DNA of 18,790 nt from an uncultured Eubacteriales bacterium (GCA_902766515.1 CACXEB010000281.1:1-18790), one strand, 5' to 3'. Counted from the first letter of the stretch, positions 11,301-16,991 are shown. Notes: a model not told the origin generated them from the sequence alone. Numbers and translations: made by a program.

Positions 11301-11543
11301 GTTGCCGATCGAAGTGACGCCCGCGCCAATGACGACCTGTTTCACACTTGACTCGGTCCATGGCCCATCGGTTGAATAATCCTTCATGGCCCCTGTACCG
11401 GTGATGGTCAGGACGCCATTCGCGTCGATGGACCATGTCACGCTGGCACCGCTGGCACCGCAGGAGCCGCTGGTCGCGGCGTACGCGACAGTACAGCCGG
11501 CCAGCATCAGCGCGACCGCAAGCAACCATACATACTTTTTCAT
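2376..11543 (-). CDS. Giant secreted BspA-like LRR protein with CxxCG/GHxW repeat arrays (3055 aa)
   Basis: The start ATG at 11543 has AAGGAG 9 nt upstream. The N-terminus is a signal sequence with a lipobox-like LAGC at residues 14-17, so it may be a lipoprotein; cleavage after AYA by signal peptidase I is the alternative. Lead modules of the form CG-x-LxWxLD-x-DGxLTISGTGAM-x-PW, each followed by 23-residue LRR_5 (BspA/TpLRR) repeats such as LTSIxLPEGLTSIGxYAFxGC, start near residues 28, 340, 842, 1009, 1304, 1581 and 1912. From ~2089 to ~2565 come repeats containing CxxCG, PALGHxW, YTWxDD, and a conserved FxNxAF. A short LRR block follows (~2569-2760), then a second GHxW array (~2783-2960) and two or three LRR units at the end. 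There is no LPXTG or C-terminal membrane helix. BspA-family proteins are known adhesins that bind host matrix proteins; adhesion here is inferred, and the ligand is unknown. Confidence 0.92.
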   Translation of the reverse strand: MKKYVWLLAVALMLAGCTVAYAATSGSCGASGASVTWSIDANGVLTITGTGAMKDYSTDGPWTESSVKQVVIGAGVTSIGNYAFKGCVNMTAVTIGSDVTKIGKYAFNGCTSLTSIVLPEGLSSLGTYTFYGCTGLTEVNIPDAITEIGTYTFYNCSSLTGIDIPSGVTSIGSYAFQGCSNLAGVILPEGLTSIGSYAFQSCSNLANVILPEGLTSLGSYAFKGCAALTEMTIPGGVQNAESGLFYQCTGLGTVTFGEGIMAIKASAMSGCSSLTTVHLPETLTSIASSVFNNCTSLSRVTYASTSSDWKKVSITTTSNTYFTKLTPEYLLISRGMIKDTQVEYKYGKNGVVTFVGTGTIVYPYSYVMDVAPWANATSAVIGEGITGLGANIFYHNTYLNNVTFLGSVTSIGTNAFRNCAYLRNITLPEGLTTIAANAFQGATIQQLTLPDSMTTIGSNAFSSATIQQLNLPSTLTAISENAFSGATLPSLTLPESLTAIGDYAFANAHISEIILPDTLTSVGQYAFKGSDVAELTFPASLTVLGPYALAESSVASVHLPDTLTELGEFCFEKDTALTELILPDSLRTIQQNIIKGCTSLTSLTVPGQVTSIAWSAFASSGLVSAVLEEGIQELPVGMFSSAESLESVTIPSTVTAIGGSAFYGCYNLLSLTIPGNVTSIPDGMCISCYRLTTVNLPYSVTSVGSRAFEFCFALSDISIPNVTSIGANAFNNCQALTWISLNEQITEIPNEAFKQCYGLTHVDIPASCTRIGTNAFYQCTHLQSVSIPETIASIDDNAFDECSALTDVYYGGCVQTWPNVNVSAAGNQPFTDAALHYAYETGSCGDDLTWTLTTDMRYLTISGTGNMPDYSMENPAPWGTNVTRIFVEEGVTGIGAYALYGSEIWEASLPSTLTAIGQSAFRNSQLQTIVLPEGVTAVAAGTFAGCTSLTNVSFPTSLTMIGDNAFNGCTNLATAYYAGSVSKWQTHVSVSDTGNSALAAAAFTYGMSGAYGDSVFWELSDEGVLSITGTGAIPGGFSAPWRNKNYTRATIGEGITGIGQAAFFAGKLLEEISLPTTLTQIGSDAFNGCSNLTGITFPDGLVSIGGAAFRGCSSLSDIYIPDSVTEFGGSVFINCTGLTSVRLPDTITVLQQGIFQGCTQLASVSLPAYLTQIGFNTFNGCTALTAIDLPPTLQVISDCAFLNCTGLTEIALPAALTRIGSRAFENSLANQTEVVIPDGVTYIGTKAFYGLGQLVRAKIPDGVTTVGEQAFAACSSNLVIYCGAKTAAYDYAKNARIAYKCDHGPCGSSMTGSNLTWTLSDDGVLTISGTGAMANYESYDYEADWGKDITAVIINEGVTTIGYDAFYGCTKMTSVLLPGTLTSIGVMAFYNSGISGTLTLPASLTDIGMFAFHNCSQLQGVVFTESSHSVTVGDHAFEYCSNLKRVVLSSNMAIRSGAFSSNGIETVVIPDNSTITFGTGAFESNHIASFTVPAGCTAIPEDFLYGNPLTSLTLPEGLQSIGGYAFLDCELTRVKIPASVTDIGSNAFDSGTGLAIFGVTGSAAQTFASSNSNTFVACKGMCGTRINWTLDVDGTLTVSGTGAVTSSPWSKAYVKKAVIENGITSLPASAFSSCTALTEITLPDGLASIPNSAFSGCSSLRSIELPAEVTSIGDYAFSGCSALTGITLPDGVTSIGDSAFSKCTRLTGITLPAGLTTFGNYVFSQCTSLTEFAWPASATVIPQSTFSACTALRTVTLPENLTGIGNSAFAECSALTGIRIPDAVSSIGSYAFYQCTQLSDVQLGSGIRSIGSFAFKDCSSLKTIALPEGIRSINVETFSECALNKLVLPASLNTIVFVDDDYTFTGNISDLNSASPCTTLPGTVYCYAGTVGYAYAQWANSVWGRPYQLMGGTCGEDLRWTVDYSDMTVTISGTGAMNDYTSSTIPWGKNVTGVVVESGVTSIGAYAFYQCTKLTNVTLSDTVTGIGNYAFFGDSQLNRLDLADCETIGGYAFGNCTGLTEVELPEALDAIGNYAFYGCTGVSELYVPAGVTGLGTEFIQKAAVIVSAYDAPVRTWAVDNGYTWRHDQHTEGVLEAVEPTCESVGWTAGVGCVICGEVIEAQEEIPALGHEWGEAAYTWADDYATVTAVCSCLRDETHTLTETVAATGEVIQEATCEAPGAHIYTSEAFENEAFAIQTATANDIAPAGHDWDVPEYTWSDDNSTVTATHVCLRDHTHIESETVPATASITKAAACTENGETTYTGAAYENEAFAVQTKVEADIPALGHEWNAPTYAWAEDNATLTATRTCAHDESHVETETVAVTAEVTLEPDCETAGEHTYTSAAFENGAFAAQAKTAADIPATGHTPYVSLEALAPTCLEEGRTEEISCEVCGAAIQEAEPIPALGHTPYVSLEALAPTCLEEGRTEEISCEVCGEVLTASDPVMALGHLWGETVYTWADDHAAVTAARVCGHDSSHVQTETVPVTGTVTLEATCTEAGETTYTSDAFNNEAFAVQSMTLADIPAAGHTPAITPAVAPTDREPGLTEGQHCAVCGVILAEQQVVPALWTYSDDGLTVTGYNGTATEVTIPAGVTTLSNTLFKNNTSIAVVHVPDEVTKVGTQTFYGATGLTEVWLPDQLDGTGAQTFRDTTAILYATTGSQTAKALSVRGLSFTDGAWTLQYKVASATAQPTQAYLIKWRGDDTELVLPDTISGAPLAEIRSKAFENHTELTRISIPSSVTTIASDAFDGCSGDLVIASAHDAYARTWAANNAFTWAHNEHTLVPLPGQPATCTEPGQTDGVWCEQCGEILEQPTDIPALGHEWGAPEYNWSDDNLTVTAVRVCAHDETHVESEIVNVNAEVTRAATCESVGETTYTTTVFENAAFEVQTKTEANIPALGHAWGDPEYTWSDDKLTVTAARVCAHDTAHVETETVRTTLTVTLSPTQNAEGGYRLDSGSFSNVAFEVQAEDGTIPALGTMNILRLPAFMTEIEAEAFANTACEAVIIPETCTAIGAKAFANCRSLRYVLVSSAATAIAADAFEGCGFVIVDRP
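4234..4449 (-). repeat. 126-bp tandem duplication inside the GHxW region
   Basis: Segments starting at 4234 and 4360 are offset by exactly 126 bp and are nearly identical for about 90 bp. Each encodes a 42-residue unit beginning HTPYVSLEALAPTC, with C-x13-CEVCG, ending in an ALG linker. The residue range is about 2365-2437 of the 3055-aa protein. This is an in-frame and apparently recent duplication. Confidence 0.85.
10897..11034 (-). repeat. Two near-identical 69-bp LRR units
   Basis: Units 10897-10965 and 10966-11034 differ at about 5 of 69 positions, whereas neighbouring LRR units in the same gene are much more diverged at DNA level. Each encodes one 23-residue repeat (ILPEGLTSIGSYAFQ). 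This is a local, fairly recent tandem duplication in the N-terminal part of the 3055-aa protein. Confidence 0.85.
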
Positions 11544-11577
11544 CCGTCATCTCTCCTTACCAGTCTGGAATCGTCCT

Positions 11578-11583
11578 ATTTTA
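11578..11583 (-). promoter_or_regulatory. Candidate -10 element of the 3055-aa gene
   Basis: The minus strand reads TGTGCTAAAAT, a -10-like TAAAAT with a partial extended -10 (TG). It would start transcription about 28 nt before the ATG at 11543. The best -35 at 17-bp spacing (ATGCAA) is poor. The position, between the terminator hairpin of the preceding gene and a good ribosome-binding site, fits an independent transcript. Confidence 0.4.
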
Positions 11584-11649
11584 GCACAATCATCTGGCAA
11601 TTGCATCAAAAATCTTGTGGCGAAACGGTGTCACGCCAATGGACAAAGG

Positions 11650-11733
11650 GTACTGAAATGCCGCCGGGGTTCCGGCGGCGCGCAGGGTTCCGCGCTGGGA
11701 TTATTGTACTATAAATGGCACGCCATGCGCAAG
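11650..11733 (-). repeat. Duplicated 3' module, copy B (intact gene end plus hairpin)
   Basis: This is the intact counterpart of 2222-2304. It holds the last ten or so codons of the 1331-aa protein (LAHGVPFIVQ), the TAA stop, the shared GGAACCCTGCG stretch and the terminator hairpin. The similarity spans coding and non-coding DNA, which points to duplication of a gene end rather than to protein-level convergence. Confidence 0.75.
11660..11679 (-). terminator. GC-rich hairpin, probable terminator of the 1331-aa gene
   Basis: An 8-bp stem (GCCGCCGG / CCGGCGGC) with a 4-nt loop lies 21 nt after the TAA at 11701-11703. On the minus strand it is followed by ATTTCAGTACC, so the U-tract is weak. 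Its sequence and placement are shared with the hairpin at 2231-2253. Confidence 0.5.
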
Positions 11734-14700
11734 AGCCCATGTTTCTGCATAGCTGCCGGAGGGGGCGGAAATGGTGATGTCGCTGCCGCTGAAGGCGTCA
11801 TCCGCGATGCTGGTCACGTGGTTGCTCATTTCGACGATATCCACGAAAGGCAGGTTCGCGAAGGCTTCGCTTTCGATCGTCGTGGTACCGGCAGGAATGA
11901 CCAAACGATTCGCTGCCGTGACGGTGACGGAGCAGGTGGCGGTCACGCCGCTGGCCGCGGTCGCGGTGATGGTCGCCTGGCCCACGCCAATTGCCTTCAG
12001 GAGTCCGGACGCGTCCACGGTCACGACGGTTTCATCACTGCTGGTGAATGTGATCAGCCGGTTGACGCAGCTCTGGGTGCGCATGGTGACATTGGCGGTC
12101 AGCTGCACGGTTTTCGTGGCCCGGATGGCGATGGTATCGTTTTCGAAGGCGATCGCGGTGACGGGGTAGCACACATGGAGCAGCATGTCGCAGCTCAGGC
12201 CGGTGTCCGTCGTCGCCGTAACGGTCACGTCGCCGGGCTTCTTGGAGGTGACGGCACCCGTTTCATCGATGATGGCGATGCTGGTGTCTGAAGTGCTCCA
12301 GGTGATCATGGCGTCCGCGCCGTCCGGTGTCAGCACAGGGCTGAGGCTGAGGGCTTCCTTGGCAACGGTCCAAAGCTCCGGTTCGGCGAACGAAATGCCG
12401 GTGGCCGGAACAAAGACAGTCACATCGATCCCGGCGGATACCGGTCCCACGGTCACCGTGACCGACGCCGTACCGGCGCCGACCGCTTCAATCAGGCCGT
12501 CGTTAACGCTGACGACGTTTGTGTCGCTGCTGGTCCAGGTCAGGACCGGTTGGTCATAGTCCGGGAATACGGTCGCGTCGACGGCGCGGGTTTCCCCCAG
12601 CGGGAGACGGAGAACCGTCTCGGAGAGGGTCACGGTCCGCTCACTGTCCGGATCGTAGTTATCCAGATAGATGACTGTGTATCCGTTGTCCGTGGCCCAG
12701 GAATCCGCGTCGGTGTATTCGTAGCAATAGACTGTAGGTTCCTGATCCGTGAATAAGTCTGTACCAAAGGTGATTCCGTCGCCAAGGATGAAAATTCTAC
12801 TAATTCCTGAATATTCAAATGCATAATTGCCAATGCTGTTAACACTATCTGGGATGGTGATGCTCATCAAATTGCTGCAGCAGGAGAAAGCCCCGCTGCC
12901 AATGCTGATGACGCTGTCCGGGATGCTGATGCTTGTCAAGCTTTGGCAGTTTCCGAATGCATCGTCGCCGATACTGGTCACGCCCGCAGGGATTGTGATG
13001 TTCGTCAGGCCGCTGCAGCCAGAGAAAACACTGTCACCAATGCTGGTCACGCCCGCAGGGATCGTGATGTTCGTCAGGCCGTTGCAGCCAGAGAAAGCAC
13101 TGTCACCAATGCTGGTCACGCCCGCAGGGATCGTGATGTTCGTCAGGCTGCTGCAATACCAGAAAGCCCAGCCACCAATACTAGTTACGCCTTCCGAGAT
13201 CGTGATACTCGCCAGGCTGCTGCATTGACTGAAAGCACCATCGCCAATGCTTGTCACACTATCCGGGATGATGATGCTCGTCAGGCTGGTGCAGTTGTTA
13301 AAAGCATTGTTGCCAATGCTGACCACGCTATCTGAGATGGTGATGCTCGTCAGACTGGTGCACCTGCCAAAAGCATTGTTGCCAATGCTGGTGACGCTGT
13401 CTGGGATGATGATGCTCGTCAGGCTGCTGCAGTCAGAGAAAGCACTGTCGCCAATGCTGGTCACGCTATTTGGGATTGTAATGCTCGTCAGGCTGCTGCA
13501 GCTTTCAAAAGCACTGTTGCCAATGCTGGTCACACTGTCCGGAATGGTAATACTTGTCAGGTTGCTGCAGTAAGAGAAAACATAGTCGCCAATGCTGATC
13601 ACGCTATCTGAGATGGTGATGCTCCTCAGATTGGTGCAGCCAGAGAAAGCACCCTTGCCAATGCTTGTCACACTATCCGGGATGATGATGCTCACCAGGC
13701 TGCTGCAGTCAGAGAAAGCACTATTGCCAATGCTGGTTACACTGTCTGGTATGTTAATGCTCGTCAGGCCGCTGCAGCCAGAGAAAGCACCGTAGCCAAT
13801 GTTGGTGACGCCCTCCGGGATCGTGATGCTTGTCAGGCTGCTGCATTGAGAGAACACACTTCCGCCAATGCTGGTTACACTGTCTGGTATATTAATGCCC
13901 ATCAGGCTGCTGCACCCCAGGAAAGCCGAGGTACCAATGTGGGTTACGCTGTCTGGGATGGTAATGCTCATCAGACTGCTGCAGCCAGAGAAAGCACGGT
14001 CGCTAATGATGGTCACGCTGTCCGGTATGGTGATGCTCGTCAGACTGCTGCAGTTGTAGAAAGCAGAGTAGCCAATGCTGGTGACGCTATTCGGAATGGT
14101 GATGCTCGTCAAGCCGCTGCAGTTGTAGAAAGCTCGGTCACCAATGCCGGTAATTCCATCTGCAATTTCAACAGTCACAATATCCGTTTTGTATGCAAGC
14201 CACCCATCATTGGATGACGGAATATACATCTGGCCATAACCGTCAATGGTCAGCAGTCCGGCGGTATCCAGCTTCCAGCTCAGGTCGCCCCACATGCCCC
14301 TGTCGATGATGATGCGCTGATTGGTCAGCGCCTCGTTGCCGTCCGCGATCGTGATGGCATTCCACTGCGCGGCGGTGCCTTCGAAGAAGACGTTCGTCAG
14401 CGCGGTACAACCGCTGAAGGCGTTCCTGCCAATCGCGGTGAGGGTGTCCGGCAGGGCAATGCTGGTCATCGGGCTGTCGAGGAAGGCGAAGTCCGGGAGG
14501 CTGGTCACGCCGCTCCAGATCACAACTTCCTTCACGCTCTGCGGATCGCCCCAGTCGCAGTCTGTCACTTCGCCCGTACCGGTGATGTTCAGCACGCCGC
14601 CCCAGGTCAGGGAATAGCAGGTCTCCGGTCCGCAGTTTCCTTCCACCATGCTGTCGGTGCGATCCCGGATGTAGAACTCGTTCCAGCTGTTGTTTTCGTA

Positions 14701-15696
14701 TTGATCGGTCACATAGCAGGAATAACGGATCAGGCCTTCACAGTTCGGTATGACAGTGTCCGCCGTGAGCGTGGAGATCGTTTCCGTGCCCTGTGTGGTC
14801 TGTGTGCTGCTGAGGTTGTTCTGTTCATAGCAAATATCGCCATTTTCGTCAAACACGACGAGATCCCAGGTAAAATGCAGCGGCAAGCCGTCCGGATCGC
14901 AGCTTGCTTCAACCTGCAGGTCCACCGTGGCGGGCTGGTGGGCGTCTTTGTCTACCGCGATGTTTTTTTCATGCTGGAAGGGGAAGCCCTCATCCCATTC
15001 TATTCTTTTTGCGCCGGGGACGCTGACATAGAAATGGTCATCAATCCAGACGTAAAACATGACAGTCAGTGAGGTGCCGAACGTATCCGAGACAACACAC
15101 TGGAAGACAGACATCTGGTTGACCGGAGCAATCGTATAACTGCCCGTAGTGGTGGTTGTTAATAATGTGTCACCCCAGCCTTCATACCATTCATACGTGA
15201 GCTGCGTGCCGGACGGCGCGAAGACGTTCACGTTGAGCGTGGCAGAAGCTCCGGCTGCGACATACTGAATCATCTGATCCGCCTCGGCGCCGGCCAGGCC
15301 GGGGTTTTCCATGAGGATGACGTCGTACTGGGCGGGGATGCCGCCCCGGGAAAGGGTGCCGAAATAGTAGGTCTGTCCTGCGTTCAGTACGCGGGAGAGT
15401 CTGAAATTCCCATCTCCACCGCTGTCCTCATCACATGCGATTTGCTGATCCCACTGGTCGTCGTATATCTCGCCGTAGGTATCCACACTGCCGGTGGAGT
15501 ACCAGATATAACCCGCTGTTTGAGAAGGCGTGAATTCGAAATTGGTAAAAGACTTCCCGGTGTCCTGATCGGGTAATGACACATGGAATGTCTGCCCGGG
15601 GACCAGTTGAGTAAAAGGATCCGCCGAACTCACGGACGCCGACACCAGCGCAGCGAGCAGGACAAGCATGACCGTGACGATAATGCGTTTGAACAT
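11701..15696 (-). CDS. Large secreted LRR_5 / Big_2 protein with PPC-like N-terminal domain (1331 aa)
   Basis: The ATG at 15696 has GGAGG 7 nt upstream. Residues 1-25 are a signal peptide (VTVMLVLLAALVSASVSSA). Residues ~33-132 resemble a PPC (pre-peptidase C-terminal) beta-sandwich, with an AGYIWYSTGSVDTYGEIYD stretch and a later AGQTYYFGT. Two Ig-like segments follow (~133-355), then two BspA lead modules near 357 (LTWGGVLNITGTGEV) and 467 (LSWKLDTAGLLTIDGYG). Residues ~515-964 are 20 consecutive 23-residue LRR_5 units of consensus LTSITIPDSVTSIGxSAFSGCSS. Three Big_2-like Ig domains (~1017-1262) with WTSSDT, WSTSDTS and FTSSDETV motifs precede a final LRR cap. No sortase signal or C-terminal helix is present, so surface retention would need another mechanism. 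A role as an extracellular adhesin or binding protein is inferred; the ligand is unknown. Confidence 0.92.
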   Translation of the reverse strand: MFKRIIVTVMLVLLAALVSASVSSADPFTQLVPGQTFHVSLPDQDTGKSFTNFEFTPSQTAGYIWYSTGSVDTYGEIYDDQWDQQIACDEDSGGDGNFRLSRVLNAGQTYYFGTLSRGGIPAQYDVILMENPGLAGAEADQMIQYVAAGASATLNVNVFAPSGTQLTYEWYEGWGDTLLTTTTTGSYTIAPVNQMSVFQCVVSDTFGTSLTVMFYVWIDDHFYVSVPGAKRIEWDEGFPFQHEKNIAVDKDAHQPATVDLQVEASCDPDGLPLHFTWDLVVFDENGDICYEQNNLSSTQTTQGTETISTLTADTVIPNCEGLIRYSCYVTDQYENNSWNEFYIRDRTDSMVEGNCGPETCYSLTWGGVLNITGTGEVTDCDWGDPQSVKEVVIWSGVTSLPDFAFLDSPMTSIALPDTLTAIGRNAFSGCTALTNVFFEGTAAQWNAITIADGNEALTNQRIIIDRGMWGDLSWKLDTAGLLTIDGYGQMYIPSSNDGWLAYKTDIVTVEIADGITGIGDRAFYNCSGLTSITIPNSVTSIGYSAFYNCSSLTSITIPDSVTIISDRAFSGCSSLMSITIPDSVTHIGTSAFLGCSSLMGINIPDSVTSIGGSVFSQCSSLTSITIPEGVTNIGYGAFSGCSGLTSINIPDSVTSIGNSAFSDCSSLVSIIIPDSVTSIGKGAFSGCTNLRSITISDSVISIGDYVFSYCSNLTSITIPDSVTSIGNSAFESCSSLTSITIPNSVTSIGDSAFSDCSSLTSIIIPDSVTSIGNNAFGRCTSLTSITISDSVVSIGNNAFNNCTSLTSIIIPDSVTSIGDGAFSQCSSLASITISEGVTSIGGWAFWYCSSLTNITIPAGVTSIGDSAFSGCNGLTNITIPAGVTSIGDSVFSGCSGLTNITIPAGVTSIGDDAFGNCQSLTSISIPDSVISIGSGAFSCCSNLMSITIPDSVNSIGNYAFEYSGISRIFILGDGITFGTDLFTDQEPTVYCYEYTDADSWATDNGYTVIYLDNYDPDSERTVTLSETVLRLPLGETRAVDATVFPDYDQPVLTWTSSDTNVVSVNDGLIEAVGAGTASVTVTVGPVSAGIDVTVFVPATGISFAEPELWTVAKEALSLSPVLTPDGADAMITWSTSDTSIAIIDETGAVTSKKPGDVTVTATTDTGLSCDMLLHVCYPVTAIAFENDTIAIRATKTVQLTANVTMRTQSCVNRLITFTSSDETVVTVDASGLLKAIGVGQATITATAASGVTATCSVTVTAANRLVIPAGTTTIESEAFANLPFVDIVEMSNHVTSIADDAFSGSDITISAPSGSYAETWALAHGVPFIVQ
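12795..14160 (-). repeat. Array of about 20 tandem 69-bp LRR units
   Basis: The 69-bp period is visible directly in the DNA (recurring CAATGCTGGTCAC and CTGCTGCAG words on the plus strand). It encodes 20 units of 23 residues. Units 13001-13069 and 13070-13138 differ at only 2 of 69 positions. The array has more uniform codons and somewhat lower GC than the flanking Ig-like regions, consistent with expansion by unequal recombination or slippage. Confidence 0.92.
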
Positions 15697-15742
15697 ACAT
15701 CTACCTCCGGGAAGTCATAAAGAAGTAATAAAGAATTCGTAT

Positions 15743-15771
15743 TTTATATAAAAAAATGGCCCCAGTTTCAT
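15743..15771 (-). promoter_or_regulatory. Candidate promoter of the 1331-aa gene
   Basis: On the minus strand ATGAAA (15771-15766) is followed after exactly 17 nt by TATAAA (15748-15743), in an AT-rich tract. The predicted transcript start is near 15736, giving a 5' leader of about 40 nt with GGAGG before the ATG at 15696. The -35 matches TTGACA at 4 of 6 positions. Confidence 0.5.
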
Positions 15772-15809
15772 GTATAAATTTGTCACATCCGTGTATAAAT
15801 TTGTCGCAT
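15771..15809 (-). promoter_or_regulatory. Pair of 18-bp direct repeats at 21-bp spacing, probable regulator site
   Basis: On the plus strand tgtataaatttgtcacat (15771-15788) and tgtataaatttgtcgcat (15792-15809) differ at one base. The 21-bp centre-to-centre distance is two helical turns, so both face the same side of the DNA, directly upstream of the candidate -35 (centres about -43 and -64 from the predicted start). This is typical placement for an activator binding as a dimer on direct repeats. GATGTGACAA at 15824-15833 is an inverted copy of TTGTCACATC at 15780-15789. The regulator is unknown. Confidence 0.55.
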
Positions 15810-15888
15810 TTTATCAGAATGACGATGTGACAAGGGGTTCCGGCATCATCGTTCCGCCCCGGCGGCATCACTGCCGAGCCATTTTTGT

Positions 15889-16269
15889 TTAACCAGCCTC
15901 TGTACCGGGCGCCCGGCTGTACGCGGTGCCGTCCCGGATCCAGGTTTCGAACCGGAGCGTGAGACCGCGGGGCGGCGCGGGCTCGGCGGCCGTGGCGGTC
16001 AGGTGGTAGCCGAGGGCGGTCAGGACGTCGGCAGCCTGGGCAGCCAGCGCGGCGGCCTGGAGCACGCTGCGGGCGACCAGCCGCACGGGCTGGACGCAGT
16101 GCGTCAGCAGGACTTCGCCGCGGGCCTGCAGCGCCGGCGCCTGGGCGGCGGGCAGCAGCAGGACACAGGGGCAGGCCGCTGGGGCCTCGGGCCGGGCCAC
16201 CAGGACGGTGACCGACGGCCCCAGGGCGGTCCGCAGCGCGTCGAGCACGCGGGCAGTGTCATCGGTCAT
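15889..16269 (-). CDS. Putative phage tail terminator / tail completion protein (126 aa)
   Basis: The ATG at 16269 has GGAGAGGAGG about 7 nt upstream and overlaps the end of the preceding gene by 11 nt. The 126-aa length, last position after connector and closure genes, and layout (N-terminal helix LDALRTALG, VTVLVARPEAPAACPCVLLL strand pair, then an alanine-rich helix and a beta segment with LRFETWIRDG) fit the small alpha/beta tail-terminator fold (gp17/gpU-like) of siphophages. The identification rests on position and shape more than on a diagnostic motif. In phages of this type the next gene is normally the tail tube; here none follows. The TAA at 15889 is followed by the regulatory region of the 1331-aa LRR gene. 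Confidence 0.55.
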   Translation of the reverse strand: MTDDTARVLDALRTALGPSVTVLVARPEAPAACPCVLLLPAAQAPALQARGEVLLTHCVQPVRLVARSVLQAAALAAQAADVLTALGYHLTATAAEPAPPRGLTLRFETWIRDGTAYSRAPGTEAG

Positions 16270-16597
16270 AGGGCGCCTCCTCTCCGTTTGTCAGCCGCTC
16301 CGCCAGGACGGCTTCGGCGTGCGCCGGATACAGGCGCAGGATGGCGACCTCGTACGCGCGGCCCCCGTCCCGCAGGATGTCCCCGGGCAGCAGGCCGGGA
16401 TCCGCGCCGAAGACCAGCATGAACCCGGCCTCCGGCACGATCCCCCGGTCGGTCTGCCGTTCCGCGGCGGGCAGGGGATACATCGCGCCGCTGATCCAGC
16501 CCCGGAGGACCAGCCGCCGCAGGGTCTCGCCCTGGACCTCCCGCGCCGTGGGCCGGTACCAGGCGTACTGCCGGCGGCGCGTCATCCGGGCGCGCAT
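16259..16597 (-). CDS. Putative phage head closure (stopper) protein (112 aa)
   Basis: This 112-residue protein follows the connector gene with a 16-nt overlap. The start at 16597 is preferred because GGGGGTGA lies 5 nt upstream; an alternative ATG at 16585 overlaps the previous stop as ATGA and would remove four residues (MRAR). The C-terminal half has LLPGDILRDGGRAYEVAILRLYPAHAEAVLAE, the G-D-x-I-x-DG-x-x-Y-x-V pattern followed by H-x-x-A-x-L that is typical of small head-closure proteins between connector and tail. In that role it would plug the portal channel after DNA packaging. Assignment is from position, size and this pattern. Confidence 0.6.
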   Translation of the reverse strand: MRARMTRRRQYAWYRPTAREVQGETLRRLVLRGWISGAMYPLPAAERQTDRGIVPEAGFMLVFGADPGLLPGDILRDGGRAYEVAILRLYPAHAEAVLAERLTNGEEAPYDR

Positions 16598-16920
16598 CGG
16601 TTCACCCCCGGCCGCGCCAGCGTATACATCCGCAGCGCGCGGCGGACATCCTCCGGCAGCGCGTCCATCCGGGCGGTCACGCCGCCCTCCGCCCGCACGG
16701 ACTCTCCTTCCAGCCCGCGCCGGTTGTAGCGCAGGACGGCCAGGTCCAGCACCGCGCCACGCAGCCCGTCCGGCAGGACCGTCCTGCCCGTCACCGTCAG
16801 CGCGGTCGCCGCCGCCTGGCGCAGGAGGACGGCCAGCAGGCCGTCCTCCGCGTCATCCTCCAGGCCCAGCAGGGCCCGCAGGTCGGGGATCATCGCGCTG
16901 ATCTCCGCCATTTCTTCCAT
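16582..16920 (-). CDS. Phage gp6-like head-tail connector (112 aa)
   Basis: The start at 16920 (MEEMAEISAM) is chosen because GGAGGG lies 11 nt upstream and the product then has the usual length. An in-frame ATG at 16983 would add a basic 21-residue tail not expected in the family. The sequence shows the helical connector signature: a short LRALLGLEDDAEDGLLAVLL helix with acidic residues, then LRQAAATALTVTGR, a PDGLRGAVLDLAVLRYNRRG helix, and a terminal GESVRAEGGVTARM segment. Proteins of this family form a dodecameric ring below the portal. It sits 71 nt after the capsid gene, as in SPP1/HK97-type modules. Confidence 0.75.
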   Translation of the reverse strand: MEEMAEISAMIPDLRALLGLEDDAEDGLLAVLLRQAAATALTVTGRTVLPDGLRGAVLDLAVLRYNRRGLEGESVRAEGGVTARMDALPEDVRRALRMYTLARPGVNRCAPG

Positions 16921-16991
16921 ACTCCGTGATTCCCTCCGTTTCTTCGATACCGCCCGCGTCACACGGATCGGCGTCTGAACCATACACAGGA

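Noticed and set aside
12795..14160. Possible CRISPR array, because of regular spacing
   Set aside because: The units are contiguous 69-bp coding repeats without unique spacers and translate to a clean LRR_5 solenoid.
15863..15876. Small hairpin after the tail terminator gene as an intrinsic terminator
   Set aside because: Only a 5-bp stem, with no U-run behind it on the minus strand.
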